DNA of 5,066 bases from Lachnospiraceae bacterium UBA3772 (GCA_002371025.1 DFFQ01000024.1:1-5066); one strand, 5' to 3'. Numbered from the stretch's first letter, positions 1-5,066 are shown. Numbers and translations are program-made. Notes: generated by a model from the sequence alone, not told the origin.

Positions 1-818
1 TTTCTATATACAAACCAGAATGGCAGTGCTGTGAACAGCATTCCGCCTACAATATTTCCTAATGTAACAGGAATAAGATTCTTAACGATAAGGTTCTTTA
101 TCCTTAATGCGCCGATTACTTTATCGGACATAAGGCCGTAGGTTTCTGCAGCAACAGACATGAAGGTATTATCTCTTGAAGCGATTCTTCCTGCAAAAAG
201 GTAATACATATTTGCAACGGAATGCTCATATCCGGAAAGTACAAATGCCATAATGACAAAGAAGATCATTGTAGCTTTTCCGGCAACGTCTTTTGAAGAT
301 GTGGCACAGAGAACCGCGAGGCATACTAACATATTGCAAAGGATACCTGATGCAAATGCCTGTCCGAAGGACATGCTGACTTTACCATAGGCAACTTTAA
401 TTGTATAAGCACCAATTAAGTCTCTGTTCTGATTCCACTGGCCTGCAATATTCGTCAGGTGAGCGATTAAAATGCAACCGAAAAAATTACCGATATAAAC
501 AATTAAAAGATTTTTTAATAATTTCAATAAGCTGACTCTTTTATCAAGAACTGCCATAAGAATAAGACAGTTTCCGGTGAAAAGCTCGGCTCCCATAACG
601 ATAACGAGCATCAGTCCAACTGGAAATACAAAACCTGTAACAAGTTTTGCTACTCCGGCATTAGAGATATCGTGAGCTGCGTAATTGGCGGCAGCAGCGC
701 CAAAGGCAATAAATGTGCCTGACATAAAGCTTAGTATAACAGCTTTAAAGAATGTGAGATTGGTCTTTCTTACGGATCCGTTAATACTAGCTTCCAGTAT
801 TGTAGCTGGATTATTCAT
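1..818 (-). CDS. Formate/nitrite transporter (FNT family) channel, C-terminus cut by window edge
   Basis: This is a pentameric inner-membrane channel family moving formate, nitrite or related small monovalent anions. In fermentative anaerobes the usual role is export or import of formate made by pyruvate formate-lyase. I translated 272 residues from ATG at 818; the frame is open at position 1. The protein is strongly hydrophobic, consistent with the family's six membrane helices. Family hallmarks are visible: LFTGN at residues 79-83 (the constriction-loop region), the GYEHSVANM motif at 196-204 with the central pore histidine H199, and NLIPVTLGNIVGG at 247-259. E. coli FocA has 285 residues, so probably only a short cytoplasmic tail is missing. 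A purine-rich site at 830-840 (AGGGAAGGAAG on the minus strand) supports this start. The preceding gene has its own terminator, so this gene probably has its own promoter. Motifs do not separate FocA (formate) from NirC (nitrite); formate is favoured by the presumed fermentative host. The family call is secure, the substrate is inferred. Confidence 0.93.
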   Translation of the reverse strand, partial: MNNPATILEASINGSVRKTNLTFFKAVILSFMSGTFIAFGAAAANYAAHDISNAGVAKLVTGFVFPVGLMLVIVMGAELFTGNCLILMAVLDKRVSLLKLLKNLLIVYIGNFFGCILIAHLTNIAGQWNQNRDLIGAYTIKVAYGKVSMSFGQAFASGILCNMLVCLAVLCATSSKDVAGKATMIFFVIMAFVLSGYEHSVANMYYLFAGRIASRDNTFMSVAAETYGLMSDKVIGALRIKNLIVKNLIPVTLGNIVGGMLFTALPFWFVYR

Positions 819-859
819 AGTTTTTACGTCTTCCTTCCCTTGTATATTAGTGCCTTACT

Positions 860-888
860 AGAATAATACAATAGTTTTTTTAATTCAA
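860..888 (-). promoter_or_regulatory. Candidate sigma-A promoter for the FNT gene
   Basis: On the minus strand, TTGAAT (883-888) and TATTCT (860-865) are separated by 17 bases. Each matches the sigma-A consensus at 4 of 6 positions, and transcription would start about 35 nt before the ATG at 818. The -35 element sits just beyond the T-run of the upstream terminator, the expected place for a new transcription unit. The match is moderate and AT-rich DNA gives such matches by chance. Confidence 0.35.
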
Positions 889-890
889 GG

Positions 891-939
891 AAAAAAGAGT
901 CACAAATTGTACTAAATAAATACAATCTGTGACTCTTTT
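891..939 (-). terminator. Rho-independent terminator of the DAHP synthase gene
   Basis: The arms 893-911 and 921-939 form a 19-bp stem with a 9-nt loop. In the minus-strand transcript every position pairs, with one G-U wobble. The same position would be an A-C mismatch in a plus-strand transcript. The minus-strand stem runs into a T-run that continues to 891. It begins 19 nt beyond the stop codon of the DAHP synthase gene, so it ends that gene's transcript and separates it from the FNT gene. The strand-specific wobble and T-run give the orientation. Confidence 0.88.
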
Positions 940-957
940 ATAAAATGCGTGATAATT

Positions 958-1992
958 CTAGAGAAGATCAGCCAGGTCGTAGATTAACTTTTCGGTCTTT
1001 TCCCAACCGAGACATGGATCAGTGATGGATTTTCCATAGATTCCTTCACCAATCTTCTGAGCACCGTCTTCAATGTAACTTTCAATCATAAGACCTTTTA
1101 CAAGTTTCTGGATATCTGCTGAATGGCGCATTGAATGAAGTACGTCTTTAGCGATACGAATCTGCTCAAGGTATTTCTTATTTGAATTAGAGTGGTTTGT
1201 GTCTACAATTACTGCAGGGTTATCATAATGTTTTGCCTGATATTCTTCATTTACTCTGATAAGATCTTCGTAATGGTAGTTTGGCATGCTTCTGCCGAAC
1301 TGATCTACATAACCTCGCATAATAGCATGAGTCAGTGGGTTACCATTTGTCTGAACTTCCCATCCTCTGTATAAGAAACGCTGTGGATTCTGGGCAGCTG
1401 TGATAGAGTTCATCATAACGGTAAGGTCGCCACTGGTTGGATTCTTCATACCTGCTGGGATACCGATTCCGCTGGCAACAAGTCTATGTTCCTGATCTTC
1501 AACAGATCTTGCACCTATAGCAACGTAGCTAAGGAGATCTGATAAGTAACGATGGTTTTCAGGGTAGAGCATTTCTTCTGCGCAGGTGAAACCTGTTTCT
1601 TTTACAACTCTGGCATGCATTTCACGGATAGCAATGATACCAGCAAGCATATCTTCCTTGCCTTCTGGATCTGGCTGATGAAGCATTCCCTTATATCCGA
1701 GACCAAGAGTTCTTGGTTTATTTGTATATACACGAGGTATAATAAAAATCTTATCTTTAACTTTATCTGAAACCTTTGCAAGACGGGTCATATAATCGAG
1801 AACAGCATCTTCGTTATCGGCAGAGCAAGGTCCGATGATAAGTAAAAATCGATCATCCTCTCCCTTAAAGATCTTAGCAATCTCTGCATCACGAGTTTCT
1901 TTGATTTCTTTAACGTTTTCTGGTAATGGAAATTCTTCCTTTAATTCCTTTGGAGTAGGAAGCTTTCTTAAAAATTCCATTGGCATTTCCAT
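958..1992 (-). CDS. aroG: 3-deoxy-7-phosphoheptulonate (DAHP) synthase, type I AroG-like
   Basis: This cytosolic enzyme condenses phosphoenolpyruvate with erythrose 4-phosphate to DAHP, the first committed step to chorismate and the aromatic amino acids. The protein is 344 residues, close to the 350 of E. coli AroG. Type I motifs run in order: GPCS (54-57), RVYTNKPRT (87-95), GYKG (99-102), GARSVEDQEHR (160-170), GIPAGMKNPTSGD (176-188), DTNHSNSNKKY (264-274), MIESYIEDG (302-310) and SITDPCLGW (322-330). Expected metal ligands are C56, H267, E304 and D325, matching AroG C61, H268, E302 and D326. The ATG at 1992 is chosen because an AAGGAGGA site (2001-2008) lies 8 nt upstream; a longer TTG-initiated reading from 2043 would run through that site. 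E. coli isozymes have a feedback-determining serine in the SGLS stretch. Here the equivalent stretch is SGIG, so the allosteric effector cannot be read from the sequence. The gene stands alone, without other aro genes. The symbol follows the E. coli paralogue family and does not imply Phe sensitivity. Confidence 0.96.
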   Translation of the reverse strand: MEMPMEFLRKLPTPKELKEEFPLPENVKEIKETRDAEIAKIFKGEDDRFLLIIGPCSADNEDAVLDYMTRLAKVSDKVKDKIFIIPRVYTNKPRTLGLGYKGMLHQPDPEGKEDMLAGIIAIREMHARVVKETGFTCAEEMLYPENHRYLSDLLSYVAIGARSVEDQEHRLVASGIGIPAGMKNPTSGDLTVMMNSITAAQNPQRFLYRGWEVQTNGNPLTHAIMRGYVDQFGRSMPNYHYEDLIRVNEEYQAKHYDNPAVIVDTNHSNSNKKYLEQIRIAKDVLHSMRHSADIQKLVKGLMIESYIEDGAQKIGEGIYGKSITDPCLGWEKTEKLIYDLADLL

Positions 1993-2000
1993 AAGTTTTG

Positions 2001-2008
2001 TCCTCCTT
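2001..2008 (-). promoter_or_regulatory. Ribosome binding site that fixes the DAHP synthase start
   Basis: AAGGAGGA on the minus strand is a near-perfect Shine-Dalgarno sequence, 8 nt from the ATG at 1992. It rules out the upstream TTG at 2043 as the main start. Its first two bases overlap the TAA stop of a mini-ORF at 2007-2033. Confidence 0.9.
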
Positions 2009-2033
2009 ATATGTGGTGATAAAAGTTTATCAT
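2007..2033 (-). other. Possible 8-codon leader ORF (MINFYHHI) upstream of DAHP synthase
   Basis: On the minus strand, an ATG at 2033 opens an 8-codon frame reading M-I-N-F-Y-H-H-I and stops with a TAA that overlaps the DAHP synthase ribosome binding site. Adjacent Phe and Tyr codons in front of a gene for aromatic amino acid synthesis recall leader peptides of attenuated operons. Against this, the mini-ORF has no good ribosome binding site of its own, only a weak AGAAAG more than 15 nt upstream. No terminator hairpin lies between it and the gene. A short ORF like this can arise by chance. Confidence 0.2.
2017..2032. repeat. Perfect inverted repeat in the DAHP synthase 5' leader
   Basis: TGATAAA and TTTATCA are perfect 7-nt arms separated by 2 nt. 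The repeat lies between the candidate -10 element (2060-2068) and the ribosome binding site. As DNA it could be a repressor operator just downstream of the transcription start. As RNA it would be a weak AT-rich hairpin with an impossibly tight 2-nt loop unless the inner pairs open. Its role is unknown. Confidence 0.4.
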
Positions 2034-2059
2034 AAAATGACAAAGCTTTCTTTCTTTTT

Positions 2060-2068
2060 TTTATACCA
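2060..2068 (-). promoter_or_regulatory. Candidate extended -10 promoter of the DAHP synthase gene
   Basis: On the minus strand TGGTATAAA fits an extended -10 element (TGn followed by TATAAA), giving a leader of about 60 nt. No good -35 hexamer is visible 16-18 nt upstream, which is tolerated for extended -10 promoters. A small perfect inverted repeat, CACA-AA-TGTG, overlaps its upstream edge at 2067-2076. The call rests only on the -10 match. Confidence 0.35.
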
Positions 2069-2181
2069 CAAATGTGTTACTTTAATATTGTATTTAAAAT
2101 CCATTTTTTTGAATACTTTAATACTTTACCACGTTAAAGCGATAAAACGCAAGAGCAAATTTTGAAAATGATAAAAAATAT

Positions 2182-2853
2182 ATGAAAAAAATAATTTTAA
2201 ATGAATTTGAAGAAGTGAATTTATCAAAGAATTATATAAAAGTTGAGAACTCATTTGGGGGTAATCAGGGGTGGAGTAATAAGAAACTGATATCTGATTA
2301 TGGATGCGGGCTTATTGCTTTTAATGATGCCATTCTTTATATGAAGGATGGAGTTCGCAGAACCTTTGGCAGTAAAGAGAATTATCTTACCCGTCTTGAT
2401 ATGATAAAGAAAGATTATTTTAAATTCTGGTTCTGGCATGGAATTCCGGGAATATTTCTTTCTCTAGCCATGAATAGGTTTTTCAAAGGGAATAATATGC
2501 CATATAAAGCCAGATGGGGCGTGCTTCCGTGGAATCTGAAATGTCGTATCAGAGAAATGATTCAGCAAATGGATGTACCTGCTATTATTTCAGTTGGTCC
2601 GGGCTACCTTAATAAAAGAAGAGTAACCTTGTATGAAAGAATTTCTGATAATACATTTCAGGAATCTAATAGTACCAAGGGACATTATATGATGGTTACA
2701 GGATTTATAGAAGAACCGGGAACTGAAAAATTAATGCTTAGGATTTCTTCCTGGGGAAAGATGTATTATATAGATTATTCTGAATATGAGCAGTATATAA
2801 AGAAATCGGATAATTTCTATTTTACATCTATTCTAAATATAAAGAAAAAGTAA
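2182..2853 (+). CDS. Uncharacterised papain/C39-like cysteine peptidase-fold protein
   Basis: I do not recognise a named family member. The 223-residue protein has the layout of papain-like C39-type peptidases: YGCG with candidate nucleophile C42 near the N-terminus, GHYMMVTGF with candidate histidine H168, then RISSWGKMYYIDY at 187-199. That last motif resembles the papain NSWG block followed by a glycine/tyrosine-rich strand. The third-triad position, Asn in papain, would be S189 here. Q29 could serve the oxyanion hole but lies farther from the cysteine than usual. There is no signal peptide and no long membrane helix; an aromatic, hydrophobic stretch occupies residues 79-101. The tail is basic (KKK). 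ATG 2182 is the only usable start: the frame upstream stops at 2143 with no alternative start codon, and the next Met (54) would lose C42. No Shine-Dalgarno site precedes it, unlike its neighbours. It is a lone plus-strand gene, divergent from DAHP synthase and followed by two terminators. Peptidase activity is inferred, not shown. Confidence 0.8.
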   Translation: MKKIILNEFEEVNLSKNYIKVENSFGGNQGWSNKKLISDYGCGLIAFNDAILYMKDGVRRTFGSKENYLTRLDMIKKDYFKFWFWHGIPGIFLSLAMNRFFKGNNMPYKARWGVLPWNLKCRIREMIQQMDVPAIISVGPGYLNKRRVTLYERISDNTFQESNSTKGHYMMVTGFIEEPGTEKLMLRISSWGKMYYIDYSEYEQYIKKSDNFYFTSILNIKKK

Positions 2854-2858
2854 TGACT

Positions 2859-2896
2859 AATAAAAAACGTACCAGTTGTGTGGTACGTTTTTTATT
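2859..2896. terminator. Bidirectional hairpin terminator between convergent genes
   Basis: Arms 2859-2874 and 2881-2896 form a perfect 16-bp stem with a 6-nt loop. The core is ACGTACCA/TGGTACGT, flanked by an A-run on one side and a T-run on the other. It therefore works in both directions: for the plus-strand peptidase-like gene (stop 6 nt before) and for the minus-strand GH5 gene (stop 27 nt away). Confidence 0.9.
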
Positions 2897-2900
2897 GGCA

Positions 2901-2932
2901 CCTTAGCTTTTTAGCTGAGGTTTTTATTTTTC
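2901..2932 (+). terminator. Second plus-strand terminator, overlapping the GH5 stop
   Basis: CCTTAGCT (2901-2908) and AGCTGAGG (2913-2920) pair across a TTTT loop with one U-G wobble in the plus-strand RNA. A T-rich tract from 2921 follows. It is a backup terminator for the peptidase-like gene. Its T-tract overlaps the last codons and stop of the convergent GH5 gene at 2924. Confidence 0.8.
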
Positions 2933-3946
2933 TGTAAGTATCTGAAGAAGTTCATTTCTTATTTGGGCATAATGAGCATCAATTAGTCCGAAATCTTTCT
3001 CTTTATAATTCCAAAGGGCAGAGCCTATATTATATTCATTAAAAAGTGAGCAGCAATCTTTGAACCATCTTACTGTATCAGGAAGTGGAGCCTGATCGAT
3101 GACACCGTATTCGCCGCAGTAGAGCTTGGCGCCGGCGTTTTTTGCGGCATTTATTGCTTCCTGCATAAGGCTTCTCATGAATTCCTTATCAATATATTCA
3201 AAATCTGTTTCAAGAATGGAACCGGCCTGGTCACCTATTTTTTTACACTGGATCATATAATCAGCCTTTGAAGCCGGATAGCTGACATCTGTTTCCATGT
3301 CCATATTTTTTACCCAATAAGCTTTCTGATGAGTAAAGATAAGAGGCTCATAGAAATGAAATGTAAAATAGATGTTTTCATCCTGTGGCTTCTCTAAATA
3401 TTTGAGAGTTGATGCTGAATTCCAGAGGATACCGCCATAAATGATTGGAGAATCCTTAGTATATTCTCTTATTGTTGCAACAGAGCGGGCAATAAGAGAG
3501 TTCCATGCGGTAGTATTTTCGGTTTCAACAACCTCATTAAGAAGTTCAAAGGCTACATTTTTGTGATGAGCAAAGTGTTTTACTATGTTGGTCCAGAGAT
3601 TTAAGAATCTGTGCTGTAAAGCGGGATCCCTAAAAAGATTATTTTTTTCAGCATCTCCGGCATCATTAAAATCATAACCTGGAGCTTTGTGAAGATCCAG
3701 TATGATGTTAAGATCATATTTCTTTGCTGTATTTATTATTTCTTCAACGATCTCGTATCCGAGGCCCTTCTCGATTCCGTAGGAATCCTCGAGAACCTCA
3801 TAATCTATAGGCAGTCTTACATGATCAAAACCCTGAAGAGAAATCCATTTGATATCTTCTTCTGTGATAAATGATCTATGGTGTTCATCTGTATGTTCGC
3901 ATTGAGATAAGAAACCGCCAAGATTGATACCGTGTTTTAATTCCAT
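2924..3946 (-). CDS. Intracellular GH5 endo-beta-glucanase, CelC-like
   Basis: This glycoside hydrolase family 5 (TIM-barrel, retaining) enzyme probably cleaves cello-oligosaccharides or mixed-linkage/beta-1,3-glucan fragments. It has 340 residues, like C. thermocellum CelC (about 343), which it resembles along its length from memory. Visible motifs are KHGINLGGF (4-12), HVRLPIDY (42-49), LDLHKAPGY (83-91), ELLNEVVE (134-141) with acid/base E138, HFYEP (197-201), YCGEYGV (276-282) with nucleophile E279, and ALWNYKEKDFG (310-320). E138 and E279 correspond to CelC E140 and E280. The ATG at 3946 is chosen because GGAGGA (3957-3962) lies 10 nt upstream; a TTG-initiated extension from 4003 would translate through that site. 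With this start there is no signal peptide, no carbohydrate-binding module and no dockerin, so it should act in the cytoplasm on imported oligosaccharides. A CRP-like palindrome lies in its leader. The exact substrate cannot be read from the sequence; a beta-mannanase or exo-glucanase activity is less likely. Confidence 0.93.
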   Translation of the reverse strand: MELKHGINLGGFLSQCEHTDEHHRSFITEEDIKWISLQGFDHVRLPIDYEVLEDSYGIEKGLGYEIVEEIINTAKKYDLNIILDLHKAPGYDFNDAGDAEKNNLFRDPALQHRFLNLWTNIVKHFAHHKNVAFELLNEVVETENTTAWNSLIARSVATIREYTKDSPIIYGGILWNSASTLKYLEKPQDENIYFTFHFYEPLIFTHQKAYWVKNMDMETDVSYPASKADYMIQCKKIGDQAGSILETDFEYIDKEFMRSLMQEAINAAKNAGAKLYCGEYGVIDQAPLPDTVRWFKDCCSLFNEYNIGSALWNYKEKDFGLIDAHYAQIRNELLQILTEK

Positions 3947-3956
3947 TATTAAACTG

Positions 3957-3962
3957 TCCTCC
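3957..3962 (-). promoter_or_regulatory. Ribosome binding site that fixes the GH5 start
   Basis: GGAGGA on the minus strand lies 10 nt from the ATG at 3946. It places translation initiation 19 codons inside the longest open frame and removes a spurious N-terminal extension that begins at a TTG at 4003. Confidence 0.85.
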
Positions 3963-3967
3963 GTTAT

Positions 3968-3995
3968 ATATATTGTGATGTGTGTCACGATATAT
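3968..3995. promoter_or_regulatory. CRP-like palindromic operator candidate upstream of GH5
   Basis: A 28-bp near-palindrome has 11-nt arms, ATATATTGTGA (3968-3978) and TCACGATATAT (3985-3995), matching at 10 of 11 positions around a 6-nt centre. The core TGTGA-N6-TCACG differs by one base from the TGTGA-N6-TCACA recognised by CRP/FNR-superfamily regulators. It lies between the candidate -10 element and the ribosome binding site, a position more typical of repression than activation. A LacI-type or other dimeric regulator is equally possible, and the arms could also form an RNA hairpin. The palindrome is seen directly; the regulator is inferred. Confidence 0.5.
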
Positions 3996-4016
3996 TTTTC
4001 CAAATAAAGGAGTAAA

Positions 4017-4025
4017 TTTATATCA
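4017..4025 (-). promoter_or_regulatory. Candidate extended -10 promoter of GH5
   Basis: TGATATAAA on the minus strand fits an extended -10 element (TGn plus TATAAA). The only -35-like sequence, TTCAAC, is at a poor 19-nt spacing. Transcription would begin near 4010, about 64 nt before the GH5 ATG, placing the palindrome at 3968-3995 roughly at +15 to +42. The rest of the 154-nt gap (3947-4100) is AT-rich with only weak short inverted repeats and no convincing terminator for the ABC-F gene. Confidence 0.35.
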
Positions 4026-4100
4026 TAATGGTTTACTTAATGTTGAATTAATGACTAAATAATTCTTTCATCTATAAAAGAGGTTTGTTTTTTACGTTTT

Positions 4101-5066
4101 CTACATCTCACGAAGAGCCCAGTCCTTACAGCTTCTTACTTCTGTTGCCAGACCTTCATAGAATTCAGGCTCATGGCATACCATAAGTATGCTTCCCTTG
4201 TAATCTATAAGAGCTTGTTTTAATACTTCTTTTGCGTCAGGATCCAGGTGGTTTGTAGGCTCGTCTAATACTAAAAGGTTAGATGGACGGCCCATAAGTT
4301 TTGCCAGACGCACCTTAGCCTGTTCACCACCGGAAAGAACCTTTACTTTGCTTTCGATATGATCAGATGTAAGACCGCATTTAGCAAGGGCACTTCTAAC
4401 TTCGTACTGATTCCATGAAGGGAATTCTTTCCATAATTCTTCAAGGCAGGTAGTTTCAATATCTGCAGGTGTTTCCTGTTCGAAATAACCAATCTCAAGG
4501 AAGTCGCCTCTTGATACATTTCCGCTGATGGGGTTAATGATACCAAGGAGACTCTTTAAGAGAGTGGATTTACCGATACCGTTGGAACCGGTAAGAACGA
4601 TTTTAGTGCCACGTTCCATCATAAAATCAAGTGGTTTTGAAAGGGGCTCGTCGTAACCGATGACAAGTCCTTTAGTTTCGAAGAGTACACGGCTTGGAGT
4701 GCGGGCAACCTGGAAATTAAATTCCGGCTTTGCCTTTGTTCTTGATAATTCAACAAGTTCCATATTATCAAGCTTTTTCTGACGGGACATAGCCATATTT
4801 CTTGTGGCAACTCTTGCTTTATTTCTTGCGACAAAGTCCTTTAATTCAGCAATTTCCTTCTGCTGTCTTTCGTATGCTGCTTTCTTTTGTGCCTCATGAA
4901 TAGCATGAACTTCCATGAATTTATCGTAATCACCTACATATCTGTTTAGAGTGCAGTCTTCAACGTGATAAATGATATTGATTACGCTATTTAAAAATGG
5001 AATATCATGAGATATTAAAATGAATGCATTTTCATAATTCTGAAGATAACGTTTAAGCCATTCAAT
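4101..5066 (-). CDS. ABC-F family ATPase (ribosome-associated), N-terminal part beyond the window
   Basis: ABC-F proteins are soluble twin-ATPase factors that bind the ribosomal E site and relieve stalled translation; some give resistance to ribosome-targeting antibiotics. I read 321 residues open to the right edge. Residues 1-40 are the end of the first ATPase domain, including its H-loop ISHD (18-21). Residues about 50-110 are the charged inter-domain linker (tRNA-interacting arm) with a KDFVARNKARVATRNMAMSR-type segment. The second ATPase domain has Walker A GSNGIGKST (160-168), signature LSGGEQ (244-249), Walker B LLVLDEPTNHLD (264-275) with catalytic E269, and an H-loop written CHEPEF (296-301) instead of the common SHD. 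No transmembrane segment is present. The ATG at 4916 is internal: the frame continues upstream with clear ABC-F sequence. About 200 N-terminal residues are missing. The linker resembles Bacillus YfmM/YdiF-type proteins as I remember them; the subfamily is tentative. Nothing here indicates a resistance role. GH5 follows on the same strand after 154 nt. Confidence 0.95.
   Translation of the reverse strand: MEWLKRYLQNYENAFILISHDIPFLNSVINIIYHVEDCTLNRYVGDYDKFMEVHAIHEAQKKAAYERQQKEIAELKDFVARNKARVATRNMAMSRQKKLDNMELVELSRTKAKPEFNFQVARTPSRVLFETKGLVIGYDEPLSKPLDFMMERGTKIVLTGSNGIGKSTLLKSLLGIINPISGNVSRGDFLEIGYFEQETPADIETTCLEELWKEFPSWNQYEVRSALAKCGLTSDHIESKVKVLSGGEQAKVRLAKLMGRPSNLLVLDEPTNHLDPDAKEVLKQALIDYKGSILMVCHEPEFYEGLATEVRSCKDWALREM

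Noticed and set aside
1192..2035. Three plus-strand open frames at 1192-1374, 1552-1770 and 1835-2035
   Set aside because: They lie antisense to the DAHP synthase gene, whose conserved motifs explain the DNA. They show no family features and no ribosome binding sites.
1993..2043. A 17-residue N-terminal extension of DAHP synthase starting at a TTG at 2043
   Set aside because: It would begin with TTG without a ribosome binding site and translate straight through the AAGGAGGA site that lies 8 nt from ATG 1992. The shorter form also has a length close to AroG.
1993..2181. T-box or classical attenuator upstream of DAHP synthase
   Set aside because: The leader is only about 60 nt from the candidate promoter, has no T-box core sequence, and has no terminator hairpin with a T-run before the gene.
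2251..2439. Minus-strand open frame inside the peptidase-like gene
   Set aside because: It is antisense to a frame that carries coherent motifs, and it has no recognisable domain of its own.
3689..3874. Plus-strand open frame antisense to GH5
   Set aside because: The GH5 frame contains conserved catalytic-barrel motifs across this stretch; the antisense frame is a composition artefact.
3947..4003. A 19-residue N-terminal extension of the GH5 enzyme starting at a TTG at 4003
   Set aside because: It reads through the palindrome and the GGAGGA site. The CelC-like domain begins immediately after ATG 3946.
4026..4100. Terminator for the ABC-F gene
   Set aside because: Only weak AT-rich repeats such as GAATTA/TAATTC are present. 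None is followed by a T-run on the minus strand.
4343..4834. Two alternative-frame minus-strand open frames at 4343-4546 and 4619-4834 within the ABC-F gene
   Set aside because: They are frame shadows of the ABC-F coding sequence, which has intact Walker A, signature and Walker B motifs.
4914..4916. ATG at 4916 as the start of the ABC-F gene
   Set aside because: The frame continues upstream to the window edge with recognisable ABC-F sequence, including the H-loop ISHD of the first ATPase domain. The gene is truncated by the window and not short.

Overview
The window looks like a chromosomal stretch from a low-GC, anaerobic Firmicute, most likely a gut or rumen member of the Lachnospiraceae (Butyrivibrio/Roseburia-like). 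This is inferred from AT-rich intergenic DNA, strong AGGAGG-type ribosome binding sites, oligo-T hairpin terminators, a formate/nitrite-family channel, and an intracellular GH5 glucanase related to Clostridium thermocellum CelC. No marker in the window fixes the genus.

Layout from left to right. (1) 1-818, minus strand: a formate/nitrite transporter (FNT family), nearly complete, with only its C-terminal tail cut by the window edge. (2) 893-939: a terminator hairpin for the gene that follows. (3) 958-1992, minus: a complete type I (AroG-like) DAHP synthase, first enzyme of the shikimate pathway. Its start is set by a strong ribosome binding site, and a hairpin and an 8-codon mini-ORF containing Phe-Tyr lie just upstream. 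(4) 2182-2853, plus: the only plus-strand gene, an uncharacterised 223-residue protein with a papain/C39-like Cys...GHY...SSWG layout. Two back-to-back hairpin terminators follow it (2859-2932). (5) 2924-3946, minus: a complete GH5 glycoside hydrolase without a signal peptide. A 28-bp near-palindrome resembling a CRP-type TGTGA-N6-TCACA site lies upstream. (6) 4101-5066, minus: the C-terminal two thirds of an ABC-F ribosome-associated ATPase, running off the right edge.

The genes look like independent housekeeping or metabolic units, not one pathway. The FNT channel, DAHP synthase and cysteine-peptidase-like gene appear to be separate transcription units. The ABC-F gene and GH5 gene lie on the same strand with a 154-nt gap and no convincing terminator, so read-through is possible, although GH5 has its own candidate promoter and operator.

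No RNA genes, mobile elements, CRISPR arrays or attachment sites were seen. No gap without a gene exceeds 300 bases. The least explained item is the cysteine-peptidase-like protein. The most testable regulatory items are the palindrome upstream of GH5 and the leader of the DAHP synthase gene.
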